Shown piece after piece: positions 1-7,425 of a DNA stretch of 8,266 bases (position 1 is the first letter of the stretch; each line of letters starts with the position of its first letter). This stretch comes from Flavobacterium sp. (lineage in GTDB: Bacteria > Bacteroidota > Bacteroidia > Flavobacteriales > Flavobacteriaceae). The notes beneath the pieces are model-generated. The model worked only from the letters and a program-made list of their open reading frames with translations. It made no database searches and was not told the origin of the DNA. Both the position numbers and the translations under genes were made by a program. The stretch lies in assembly GCA_027483785.1 (NCBI GenBank), contig JAIXTU010000424.1, positions 1-8,266 of the forward strand, read 5' to 3'.

Positions 1-347
1 TCCCTTTTCACTTTGATCTTATAAAAATAGTACTTCTAAAAATATACCTTATTTCAAACTGCTAACATAGGAGGATGTCGCTACAGTCGCTAACGCATGA
101 AAGAGTGCTAAATTTTTGTTATGAAAACGTTTGCGCGCACAAAAATTTTACCTTTACGACCAAATTTTGAGAAAGTAATACATCTAAGTCAAGAATTTTC
201 AGTGAAAAGACGAGTTGGTAGGCTGTCTAACTCTTTTTTTATAAAAAATAAGTTTAAACGGCAGGAGTTTTTAAAGCTAATCAACGAAAGTTTAACAATA
301 AAATCAATTGAAATTCAAACATTTAGATAAATTTACCGACCGATTTT
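1..347. other. AT-rich intergenic region, no convincing gene
   Basis: This stretch has no gene I can support. An open frame at 121-330 would encode 69 residues, but it has no ribosome binding site, no recognisable domain and a very basic, low-information composition; its start codon also sits in the loop of an inverted repeat. The inverted repeat is AAATTTTTGT (110-119) with ACAAAAATTT (139-148), a 10-bp AT-only stem around a 19-nt loop. It could be a weak terminator for a gene to the left, which is outside the window. An AGGAGG at 69-74 precedes only a frame of about 30 codons with no recognisable content. Confidence 0.5.
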
Positions 348-355
348 TAGTTTTG
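348..355 (+). promoter_or_regulatory. Candidate Bacteroidetes -7 promoter element for the M16 operon
   Basis: TAGTTTTG fits the Bacteroidetes -7 consensus TAnnTTTG exactly and lies about 60 nt upstream of the chosen start at 415. A second, off-by-one candidate, TAACTTTTG, follows at 359-367. I see no good TTTG-type -33 element at the usual spacing, so the call rests on the -7 motif and on its position ahead of the first gene of the operon. Confidence 0.4.
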
Positions 356-414
356 ACGTAACTTTTGCGTCGAAATGTGTACCAATGTATCAATTCATCA
401 AAATTATTAACCTT

Positions 415-1740
415 ATGAAAAACTCTTTAATGGCTTTAGGTGCTGCTCTAATGCTAGGAGGTGTTGCTTCGGCGCAAAAAGTTGCTTTCGAAGAATACGA
501 TCTGGATAACGGCATGCACGTGATCTTGCACAAAGACACGTCGGCCCCTACTGTAATCACATCTGTAATGTACCACGTCGGTGCAAAAGACGAACAACCT
601 GATCGCACCGGATTTGCTCACTTCTTCGAACACTTACTATTCGAAGGTACCCAAAACATTAAACGAGGCGAATGGTTTAAAATCGTTACGTCTAACGGAG
701 GTGTAAACAATGCAAACACAACCGAAGACCGTACCTACTATTACGAAGTTTTCCCTTCTAACAGCCTTGAACTCGGTTTGTGGATGGAATCGGAGCGTTT
801 GCGCCATCCAGTAATTAACCAAATTGGTGTAGATACACAAAATGAGGTGGTTAAAGAAGAGAAGAGATTGCGTTACGACAATTCTCCATACGGACAATTG
901 CTGCCAGAAGTAAAGAAGCAGATGTTTAAAAACCACCCATACCGCTGGACAACCATCGGTTCGATGGAGCACCTCGACGCAGCAAAGCTTGAAGAATTCC
1001 AAGCTTTCAACAAAAAATTCTATGTGCCTAACAATGCCGTTTTAGTGGTTGCGGGCGATATCGATATTCCACAAGCAAAAAAATGGATTCAGCAATATTT
1101 TGGGTCAATTCCAAAAGGAGCGCCGGTAACGCGTCAGACATATACTGAAGAGCCAATCACTCAAACCATCAACGCGTCTTTTGAAGATCCAAACATCCAA
1201 ATTCCAATGGTTGTTGCGGCATACCGCACGCCTTCAATGAAAACACGCGATGCACGAGTTTTAGACCTAATTTCTACCATCCTTAGCGACGGAAAATCGT
1301 CTCGTCTATACAAGAAAATTGTAGACGATCAGAAAAAAGCACTTCAAGTAGGCGCTTTTAACTACAGCCAAGAAGATTACGGAACATATATTCTTTACGG
1401 TTTGCCACAAGCTCCTGCAACAACCGAGGATCTACTCGCTGAAGTTGATGCTGAAATCGTCAAATTGCAAACAGAACTAATTTCCGAGAAAGAATACCAA
1501 AAACTCATGAACAAGTATGAAAACGACTACGTAAACAAAAACGCAAGCGTAGAAGGAATTGCCGATAATTTGGCGACATACTACATGCTTTATAAAGATG
1601 TTAACTTGATTAACACAGAAATCGAAATGTACCGCTCAATAACAAGAGAGGAAATCCGCGATATCGCTAAGAAGTATTTAAATCCAAATCAGCGTTTGGT
1701 TTTAAACTATGTACCAGCTAAAGATAAAGCACAAAACTAA
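415..1740 (+). CDS. Exported M16 family zinc metallopeptidase, catalytic subunit
   Basis: This is a 441-residue M16 (insulinase/mitochondrial processing peptidase-like) protease, probably acting on peptides or unfolded proteins in the periplasm. The inverted zinc motif HxxEH is visible as HFFEH at residues 69-73. The third zinc ligand is a Glu at 148 or 149 in the segment EVVKEEKR, at the spacing expected for the family. The N-terminal M16 domain covers roughly residues 25-205 and the C-terminal M16 domain 210-430. A Sec signal peptide ends at A-S-A, residues 18-20, before Gln21. The open frame extends up to an ATG at 385, but starting at 415 puts Lys2 and the hydrophobic core directly at the N-terminus, so I prefer 415. 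The length fits a single-repeat M16B subunit, a class that works as dimers. The Arg/Tyr pair of the C-terminal domain is not recognisable here: the matching segment reads KKIVDDQKKALQV. The next gene supplies that pair and starts 7 bp downstream, which suggests an operon and a heterodimer. Family is certain; substrate is unknown. Confidence 0.93.
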   Translation: MKNSLMALGAALMLGGVASAQKVAFEEYDLDNGMHVILHKDTSAPTVITSVMYHVGAKDEQPDRTGFAHFFEHLLFEGTQNIKRGEWFKIVTSNGGVNNANTTEDRTYYYEVFPSNSLELGLWMESERLRHPVINQIGVDTQNEVVKEEKRLRYDNSPYGQLLPEVKKQMFKNHPYRWTTIGSMEHLDAAKLEEFQAFNKKFYVPNNAVLVVAGDIDIPQAKKWIQQYFGSIPKGAPVTRQTYTEEPITQTINASFEDPNIQIPMVVAAYRTPSMKTRDARVLDLISTILSDGKSSRLYKKIVDDQKKALQVGAFNYSQEDYGTYILYGLPQAPATTEDLLAEVDAEIVKLQTELISEKEYQKLMNKYENDYVNKNASVEGIADNLATYYMLYKDVNLINTEIEMYRSITREEIRDIAKKYLNPNQRLVLNYVPAKDKAQN

Positions 1741-1747
1741 CAGCATC

Positions 1748-3787
1748 ATGAAAAAGACATTTTTATTAATAGCCGGCTTGTTTTTCACGGTACTTATGCA
1801 AGCACAAAATTTCCCACAACCACAGCCAGGACCATCGCCTGCGATTAAAATCGGAAAGCCTGAAACCTTCGAACTTAAAAACGGTTTGAAAGTGTTGGTT
1901 GTAGAAAATCACAAACTACCACGTGTATCGTTCAGTTTAAGTATCGACATTGCTCCTTATGCGGAAGGCGACAAAAAAGGCGTTTCGGATATGTTGAGCG
2001 CTTTGATGGGAACAGGTACAACCAAAACCTCTAAAGACGCTTTCAACGAAGAAGTTGATTTCTTAGGTGCAAACATAAACTTGTATTCAGGTGGTGCTTC
2101 TGCATACGCGCTTTCTAAATACGCAGGTCGTGTTTTGGAACTTATGGCAGAAGGCGCTTTAATGCCTAAATTCACACAAGAAGAATTCGACAAGCAAAAA
2201 GAGAAAACGATCGAAGGCTTAAAAAGCGACGAGAAAAGCGTACCTGCTACAGCGTCACGCGTGAATTCAGTACTTACCTTCGGAAAAAATCATCCAAACG
2301 GCGAATACCTTTCTGAAGCAACGCTTAACAATGTAACGCTTCAAGATGTCATCAACAATTACAACACGTATTACGTTCCAGGAAACGCGTACCTCGTTAT
2401 TGTTGGCGATGTTAAAGTGAAAGAAGTTAAGAAAATGGTTGAGAAACTTTTCGGTGGCTGGAAAAAAGCTACAGCACCAAGCGTTTCTTACCCAGATCCA
2501 AAAGATGTTCAGTACACGCAAATCAATTTCGTTGACATGCCAAACGCTGTGCAATCGGAAGTAGCTTTAATTAATCTGTCTAACTTGAAAATGACAGATA
2601 CAGATTATTTTCCAACAATTATCGCAAACCAAATTTTCGGTGGCGATTTCAACAGCTACATCAACATGAACTTGCGTGAAGCACACGGATGGACATACGG
2701 CGCTCGCTCAGACATCGGTTCCGGAAAATACATCAGCAGCTTTGAAGCTTCTACGCAAGTGCGCAATACAGTAACTGATTCAACAGTAGTTGAGATTCTT
2801 AAAGAATTAAAGAGAATCCGTACCGAAGACGTTACCGAAGACATGTTAAATAATGTAAAAGCTGGTTATATTGGTCGTTTTGTGATGAACATTCAAAAAC
2901 CACAAACCATTGCATCTTTTGCATTACGTACACGCACACAAAATTTACCGGCTGATTTCTACGAAAATTACATCAAAAGCATTCAGGCAGTAACTGTTGC
3001 TGATGTAAAACGCGCAGCAAATAAATATTTCTCTTACGACAACGCACGTTTAGTGATTGTTGGTAAAGGAAGTGATGTTTTACCAGCTCTCGAAAAACTG
3101 AAAATTCCAATTCTCTATTTCGATAAATACGGAAACCCTGTTGAGAAACCTGCACCGAAAAAAGAAATTCCTGCTGGCGTAACTGCTAAAACAGTTTTAG
3201 CCAAGTATATCGACGCTATCGGAGGTCAGAAAGCAGTTTCTGCCGTAAAGTCAATCGCAGTTACAGGTAGCGGTTCTGCTCAAGGAATGACCTTAGGTTA
3301 TTTCAAAAAAGCAACTACTGCTGGAAAATCTCTTGAAGGCTTAAGTGTTATGGGACAACAAATGAAAAAGGTATTCGACGGAAAGACCGGATACCAATCT
3401 CAAGGACCACAAAAAATGCCGATGGAAGCCGACGAAATTGCAAGCATGAAATATTACGCACAGCCGTTCCCAGAGTTAACTTTGGCAAACAATCCAGACG
3501 TTAAATTGGTAGGAATTGAAAACGTAAATGGTTCTGATGCTTACGTAATTCAAGACGGTGATACTAAATTGTTCTACGACATGACTTCCGGACTAAAAAT
3601 TATGGAAAGTAATGATGTAGATGCAGGCGGTCAAAAAATGACAGTTAGTTCTCCATTCAGCGATTATCGCGATGTGAAAGGAGTGAAATTCCCTTTCAAA
3701 ACGGCAATCAATGTAGGTATTGAAATCGATATCACAATAAGTGAAGTGAAAATCAACGAAGGTGTAACCGACGCCGATTTCCAATAA
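1748..3787 (+). CDS. Non-catalytic M16 peptidase-like partner with C-terminal LolA-like domain
   Basis: This is a 679-residue exported protein in two parts. Residues about 35-450 form two M16 domains. At the position of the zinc motif it reads DMLSA (81-85) instead of HxxEH, so it cannot bind the catalytic zinc in the normal way. It keeps the substrate-binding Arg/Tyr pair in LREAHGWTY (Arg310, Tyr317), with the same 7-residue spacing as the insulinase pair. After a Pro/Lys-rich linker (about 465-477), residues 480-679 resemble the LolA/LolB-like 'outer membrane lipoprotein-sorting' domains of Bacteroidetes; the signs are LAKYIDAIGG at the start, a LFYDMTSGLK strand pair and a C-terminal SDYRDVKGVKFPFKT followed by EVKINEGVTDADF. 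The signal peptide is about 19-20 residues, ending at M-Q-A before Gln20. The frame continues upstream to 1709, overlapping the previous gene, but the ATG at 1748 gives a standard signal peptide and a 7-bp gap. It most likely forms a heterodimer with the preceding catalytic subunit. The role of the extra domain (lipid, lipoprotein or hydrophobic-peptide binding) is inference. Confidence 0.9.
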   Translation: MKKTFLLIAGLFFTVLMQAQNFPQPQPGPSPAIKIGKPETFELKNGLKVLVVENHKLPRVSFSLSIDIAPYAEGDKKGVSDMLSALMGTGTTKTSKDAFNEEVDFLGANINLYSGGASAYALSKYAGRVLELMAEGALMPKFTQEEFDKQKEKTIEGLKSDEKSVPATASRVNSVLTFGKNHPNGEYLSEATLNNVTLQDVINNYNTYYVPGNAYLVIVGDVKVKEVKKMVEKLFGGWKKATAPSVSYPDPKDVQYTQINFVDMPNAVQSEVALINLSNLKMTDTDYFPTIIANQIFGGDFNSYINMNLREAHGWTYGARSDIGSGKYISSFEASTQVRNTVTDSTVVEILKELKRIRTEDVTEDMLNNVKAGYIGRFVMNIQKPQTIASFALRTRTQNLPADFYENYIKSIQAVTVADVKRAANKYFSYDNARLVIVGKGSDVLPALEKLKIPILYFDKYGNPVEKPAPKKEIPAGVTAKTVLAKYIDAIGGQKAVSAVKSIAVTGSGSAQGMTLGYFKKATTAGKSLEGLSVMGQQMKKVFDGKTGYQSQGPQKMPMEADEIASMKYYAQPFPELTLANNPDVKLVGIENVNGSDAYVIQDGDTKLFYDMTSGLKIMESNDVDAGGQKMTVSSPFSDYRDVKGVKFPFKTAINVGIEIDITISEVKINEGVTDADFQ

Positions 3788-3805
3788 ACCAAGCACAACT
3801 CATTC

Positions 3806-3837
3806 AAAAAGGCTGTTCGTTTCGGACAGCCTTTTTT
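3806..3837 (+). terminator. Strong intrinsic terminator after the M16 operon
   Basis: A 9-bp stem, GGCTGTTCG (3811-3819) with CGGACAGCC (3823-3831) and one T:G wobble, closes a TTT loop. It is followed by six T (3832-3837) and preceded by five A (3806-3810) that can lengthen the stem. It starts 19 bp after the stop of the second M16 gene, so it should end the M16 transcript and separate it from porZ. Confidence 0.92.
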
Positions 3838-3874
3838 ATTGCCATTCAATAAAATCCGCTGCGTCGCGTTTCTT

Positions 3875-3882
3875 TATATTTG
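3875..3882 (+). promoter_or_regulatory. Candidate -7 promoter element for porZ-recO
   Basis: TATATTTG matches TAnnTTTG exactly and is followed by C, as is common in this phylum. It lies 17 nt before the porZ ATG and downstream of the terminator, so the leader would be very short. No clear -33 TTTG is present at standard spacing. As there is no gap between porZ and recO, this is the only evident promoter for both. Confidence 0.6.
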
Positions 3883-3899
3883 CAGTCCATTCCAATTGT

Positions 3900-6188
3900 A
3901 TGAGAATTCTAATCTATTTGTTGCTCGTTCCTTTTTTCTGCTCATTCGCTCAAAACAACAGCAGATGGACTGGCTATTTTTCGTACAACGAAATTATAGA
4001 CGTTACTCAAACCGATTCTCGCGTAACCGCAGCTTCAACAAATGCACTTTTTACCCGAAATTTAATTTCTGGCGATGTAAGTACTGCAAATACTATAGAT
4101 GGACTTCCCAGCGAAACAATAACAGCTGTATATAAGAGCGCCCAACAAAATAAAACACTTATTGGCTATCAAAGTGGGCTAATTGTTGTTATTAACGATG
4201 CAGATCGTTCCATCACCACAATTGTTGATATCGTTAACAAACAGTTGCCGCCAAACATCAAGCGAATCAATCATTTTGAAGAAACCGAAATTGGTGTGTT
4301 AATAAGCTGTGATTTCGGTATCGCACAGTTTAATCTACAAACCTTACAGTTTGGCGACACCTACTTTATAGGTGCTGCAAATCCCGAAATTGTGGTAAAA
4401 CAAACGACAACCTTTAATGGAGAAATTTATGCAGCTACTGTCGAAGGAATAAAGAAAGCAGTTATCACCAATCCAAATCTAATCGACGCACAACAGTGGC
4501 AAACCGTACAAAGCGGTAATTTCGACGCTGTAGTTGCGTTCGAAGATTTGCTGTACATCGGCTTGGCTAATGGCCAGGTTTTGCGATCTTCAACTGGAAC
4601 AAGTTTTCAGAATTTCACGCAGTTAAGTCCAAACCTGATCGACTTAAGAAGTGCAAACGGAAACCTAGTAGCTGTGTCGGAAACTACCGTTCGAATCTAT
4701 AATGATGCAACAGCTCTCGTCCGAGAATTGTCGGCTGCAGAAGTAAATTCCAACAGTCTACGTTTTACCTGCGCTACAGTGGTTAACAATACGGTTTATA
4801 TCGGTACAAATACTCAAGGATTGCTCGCTGGGGCCTTAAATGCAAGCTCGTTCCCTTCAATCAGCCCGAGCGGACCGCTTCAAAACAACGTTTTTGCTAT
4901 GGCAACCTTATCTACAGGTTTTTGGACTGTTTACGGCTCCTACGGCGAAAATCTAGACCCAAATCCGCTAAAATTCTTCGGTGTAAGTAAATACAATATC
5001 GAAGCCGGTTGGCTAAATATTCCCTACAGTGAATTGAATGTACCCTCGATAGTTCGCGTAACAGTAAACCCAACCAACGAAAATGAAGTTTTTATGTCGT
5101 CGTACTACAACGGATTATTGCGGTTTGAAAACGACGAGCTAGTCGACATTTTTAATCGAACCAATACCGGAACTACGGGTCTAGAAACCATTTTCCCCAC
5201 CGATCCGCCAACCGAAAATATTCGTGTAGAACAAGCCGCTTATGATTCTCAAGGAAATCTGTGGCTTACCAATGCCATAGTTAGGAGTCCGCTTAAAGTA
5301 AAACGAACAAACGGATCTTGGCAATCCTTTAATATGGAAGCTATTCTTACCGATTGGACCGATACGCGCTTTATGCGTTTGGCAATCGACAGAAACAATA
5401 CCAAGTGGATGTGCACGCGTTCAGATGGTTTGGTTGGTTTCAACGAAACAGCAAATCCGCAGTTTAGAAGAATTTCAGAAGGCGAAGGAAACGGAAACTT
5501 ACCGGCAAATCGCGTACAAACCGTTGCCATCGATAAACGTAATCAACTTTGGATCGGAACACGCGAAGGTTTACGCGTAATAGGTGCCGATCGGTTTTTA
5601 GATCCCGACAGCGATTTACGTTCCAACCCTATTATCATCGAAGAAGAAGGCCTCGCGCAAGAACTTCTCAACGACCAATGGATTACAGATATCGTCGTTG
5701 ATGGCGCCAATAACAAATGGATCGGCACACTCGACGCAGGCGTGTTTCAAGTCTCTGCCGACGGGCAACAAACCTTGCAACGATTCACCACGGATAATTC
5801 GCCACTGCCCAGCAACGAAATAAACGATATTGACATCAATTCGGTTACCGGAGAAGTTTTCTTTGCAACCACTGGCGGCTTGGTTTCCTACCGCGGAAAT
5901 GCTATCGATGCCAGTGACGACTTGCGCGATGTTTTTGTCTATCCGAATCCTGTGCGACCCAATTACACAGGAACCGTGAAAGTAAGCGGTCTTACCGACA
6001 GCGCTAATGTAAAGATAACCGACATTACCGGCAGTCTTGTTTTTGAAGCCATATCCACCGGCGGAACTATAGAGTGGGATACTACCGCATTCGGAAAATA
6101 CCGCGTAGCATCAGGTGTGTACATGATTTTTATTTCTACCGAAGACGGCGCCGAAACCGCAGTAAAGAAAGTAATGATTGTTCGCTAA
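3900..6188 (+). CDS. porZ: PorZ-like type IX secretion surface beta-propeller protein with T9SS sorting domain
   Basis: PorZ is a part of the T9SS attachment complex (PorU-PorV-PorQ-PorZ in Porphyromonas gingivalis), which anchors secreted cargo to lipopolysaccharide on the cell surface. The 762-residue length is close to the P. gingivalis protein. It has a signal peptide (residues 1-17, ending S-F-A before Gln18). The Cys at 14 is not in a proper lipobox, so it is not a lipoprotein. The body is built from beta-propeller repeats of the 'two-component regulator propeller' type; clear blade ends are GNLWLTNA (452-459), TKWMCTRSDGLVGF (501-514), NQLWIGTREGLRVI (548-561), NNKWIGTLDAGVFQV (604-618) and GEVFFATTGGLVSY (651-664). 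Residues about 677-762 are a T9SS type A sorting domain: the VYPNPV motif at 680-685, a DITGSLVF strand, the SGVYMIFI segment near 738-745 and a terminal KKVMIVR. Start ATG is fixed by the signal peptide and promoter spacing. The PorZ name rests on architecture, length and adjacency to recO, an arrangement I recall from other flavobacteria. Confidence 0.88.
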   Translation: MRILIYLLLVPFFCSFAQNNSRWTGYFSYNEIIDVTQTDSRVTAASTNALFTRNLISGDVSTANTIDGLPSETITAVYKSAQQNKTLIGYQSGLIVVINDADRSITTIVDIVNKQLPPNIKRINHFEETEIGVLISCDFGIAQFNLQTLQFGDTYFIGAANPEIVVKQTTTFNGEIYAATVEGIKKAVITNPNLIDAQQWQTVQSGNFDAVVAFEDLLYIGLANGQVLRSSTGTSFQNFTQLSPNLIDLRSANGNLVAVSETTVRIYNDATALVRELSAAEVNSNSLRFTCATVVNNTVYIGTNTQGLLAGALNASSFPSISPSGPLQNNVFAMATLSTGFWTVYGSYGENLDPNPLKFFGVSKYNIEAGWLNIPYSELNVPSIVRVTVNPTNENEVFMSSYYNGLLRFENDELVDIFNRTNTGTTGLETIFPTDPPTENIRVEQAAYDSQGNLWLTNAIVRSPLKVKRTNGSWQSFNMEAILTDWTDTRFMRLAIDRNNTKWMCTRSDGLVGFNETANPQFRRISEGEGNGNLPANRVQTVAIDKRNQLWIGTREGLRVIGADRFLDPDSDLRSNPIIIEEEGLAQELLNDQWITDIVVDGANNKWIGTLDAGVFQVSADGQQTLQRFTTDNSPLPSNEINDIDINSVTGEVFFATTGGLVSYRGNAIDASDDLRDVFVYPNPVRPNYTGTVKVSGLTDSANVKITDITGSLVFEAISTGGTIEWDTTAFGKYRVASGVYMIFISTEDGAETAVKKVMIVR

Positions 6189-6884
6189 ATGATTGCAGGA
6201 AAAGCACTCGTACTTTCAGCGGTTCGCTACCAAGAAAAATCGCTGGTAGTTAGCTGTTTTACCACAGCAATCGGGCGAAAGAGTTTCTTTGTTCGCGACG
6301 CTTTTAGCGGAAAAGCCACCAAATTCAAAAGCTCGTATTTCGAACCGCTTACCCAACTCGAAATCGTTGCTACAAACAAGCAAAAAGGAACGCTCGAATA
6401 CTTTAAAGAAGTAAAACTTCATTACGCGTATCAACAAATTCCGCATCATTTCGTAAAACGAAGCTTGGCACTTTTTTTAGCCGAAATTTTAAATCAAGTT
6501 ATCAAGGAAGAAGAAGCTAACGACACGCTGTTCGCCTACCTGGAAAACAGCATGTTGATTTTAGATGAAACCACGGAAACAGCCATATTTCCGTTGCAGT
6601 TCTTGCTGAACCTGAGTTCGTACTTGGGCTTTTATCCCGATTTTTCTGCAGAAGCAAGCTTTTTCGATTTAAAATACGGCGTTTTTCAAGACCACGAATC
6701 CGATTACACATTGAGCGAAAGCGAATCTCAGCTTTTTCGAAATCTCGGCTTAGGAAACAGCAACAACTTTACAAAACTCGAACGTCGCGCGGTATTGAAC
6801 AGCATACTCGAATTTTACGCACATCATATCGACCACTTTAAACGCCCAAAATCGCTAGACGTTTTGGCAGAGTTGTTCGGGTAA
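6189..6884 (+). CDS. recO: DNA repair protein RecO
   Basis: RecO is a cytoplasmic recombination mediator that, with RecR, helps load RecA onto SSB-coated single-stranded DNA and anneals complementary strands in the RecF pathway. The 231 residues fit the short RecO of Bacteroidetes. An N-terminal OB fold covers about residues 1-80 (opening GKALVLSAVRYQEKSLVVSCF, then GRKSFFVRDAF). A mainly helical C-terminal domain follows, with YLENSMLILDE near residue 115-125, LLNLSSYLGFYPDF near 138-151 and the family's characteristic end HHIDHFKRPKSLDVLAELF. The four-Cys zinc site found in some RecO proteins is absent. The start codon abuts the porZ stop (TAAATG), implying co-transcription and probably translational coupling, since no ribosome binding site of its own is evident. 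No obvious intrinsic terminator follows; the downstream spacer is repeat-rich. Confidence 0.93.
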   Translation: MIAGKALVLSAVRYQEKSLVVSCFTTAIGRKSFFVRDAFSGKATKFKSSYFEPLTQLEIVATNKQKGTLEYFKEVKLHYAYQQIPHHFVKRSLALFLAEILNQVIKEEEANDTLFAYLENSMLILDETTETAIFPLQFLLNLSSYLGFYPDFSAEASFFDLKYGVFQDHESDYTLSESESQLFRNLGLGNSNNFTKLERRAVLNSILEFYAHHIDHFKRPKSLDVLAELFG

Positions 6885-6893
6885 GGATTGTTC

Positions 6894-6936
6894 AAAAAAT
6901 GAAAAAAAGCCAAAAAATGAAAAAAAGCCAAAAAAA
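6894..6936. repeat. 18-nt A-rich tandem repeat, two perfect units plus a diverged third
   Basis: AAAAAATGAAAAAAAGCC occurs at 6894-6911 and again, identical, at 6912-6929. A diverged partial unit begins at 6930 (seven A, then GG). It starts 10 bp after the recO stop. It looks like slipped-strand expansion and could vary between strains. Confidence 0.9.
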
Positions 6937-6963
6937 GGAAAAGAATTGAAAGAATGGAAAAAG

Positions 6964-7013
6964 CGCAAAACCGCTTTGCGAACTTTGCGTAAACCTTTGC
7001 GTTCTTTGCGGTT
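6964..7013. repeat. CTTTGCG heptamer cluster flanked by inverted AACCGC/GCGGTT
   Basis: CTTTGCG occurs four times, at 6974-6980, 6983-6989, 6995-7001 and 7004-7010, with steps of 9, 12 and 9 nt. The first copy also pairs with CGCAAA at 6964-6969 (6-bp stem, 5-nt loop). AACCGC (6969-6974) and GCGGTT (7008-7013) bracket the cluster as an inverted repeat. Similar CTTTGCG-rich spacers are, from memory, common in Bacteroidetes genomes. Confidence 0.8.
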
Positions 7014-7054
7014 AAAGCAACCATTTATGTGAACAAGTGTTTGCTTATCGTAAT

Positions 7055-7081
7055 GTGGTTCACCACGCGAGAGGACTCGCG
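7055..7081. repeat. Double hairpin, GC-rich
   Basis: Two hairpins stand side by side: GTGG-TTCA-CCAC (7055-7066) and CGCGAG-AGGA-CTCGCG (7066-7071 with 7076-7081), sharing one C. The second has a perfect 6-bp stem with a 4-nt loop. There is no T run after it, so it does not look like an intrinsic terminator. A dispersed REP-like element is a possible explanation. Confidence 0.6.
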
Positions 7082-7118
7082 CGGCAGCGAAATACGAAAC
7101 CTTAATTCTTCTTTTTTC

Positions 7119-7241
7119 GGTCGGATTGGAGAAACGATACTTAAAGTGGTGAACGTCGCAAAGTCTAGCTTCTAGCTTCTATTTTCTAGCTTCCAGAAAG
7201 CTTCTAAAAGGAGCACAATGTTCCACAAAGTTTTTCACAAA
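7119..7241. repeat. Direct repeat copy A (heptad array plus conserved hairpin)
   Basis: This copy pairs with 7426-7537. In order it has a leader ending in AAACGATAC then TAAAGTGGT, a heptad array with period 7 (TCTAGCT at 7164, 7171 and 7185; TCTATTT at 7178; a longer irregular unit at 7192-7202; TCTAAAA at 7203-7209), and a 32-nt tail at 7210-7241 matching copy B with one mismatch. The tail starts with a hairpin, GGAGCA (7210-7215), loop CAA, TGTTCC (7219-7224), with one G:T pair. Length differences between the copies fall in the junction and the heptad array. Confidence 0.88.
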
Positions 7242-7425
7242 ATACTCAATTTTACCTTCGACACATAAAGCACTTGACCTTTTTTAGCTCGCAGAAAACA
7301 CCGAAATTCACAGAATTTTACGGAATACTGAACCGTTGAGGAAAACACAGAACGTATCATTATCAAAAAATTGCACCTGCCTTCGACAAACTGTCTAATA
7401 CCCGCTCAAGCAACAACGATCCACA

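Noticed and set aside
110..148. AT-only 10-bp inverted repeat as terminator
   Set aside because: Pure A/T stem with a long loop and no gene visible upstream in the window; too weak to call.
121..330. 69-codon open frame, + strand
   Set aside because: No ribosome binding site, no recognisable domain, low-information Lys/Arg/Phe-rich product, and the start codon sits in the loop of an AT-only inverted repeat. A small unknown gene cannot be fully excluded.
385..414. Upstream ATG giving the catalytic M16 protein 10 extra residues
   Set aside because: The extra residues push the signal peptide away from the N-terminus; the ATG at 415 gives a standard Lys-plus-hydrophobic-core signal.
637..1002. 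121-codon minus-strand frame inside the first M16 gene
   Set aside because: It lies wholly antisense to a well-supported coding region, with no domain of its own.
1709..1747. Upstream ATG for the second M16 gene, overlapping the first gene
   Set aside because: It adds 13 hydrophilic residues before a textbook signal peptide starting at 1748 and creates a needless overlap.
6824..7024. Minus-strand frame with Phe/Leu-rich repeats
   Set aside because: The product is a direct read-through of the A-rich tandem repeat and CTTTGCG cluster; not a membrane protein.
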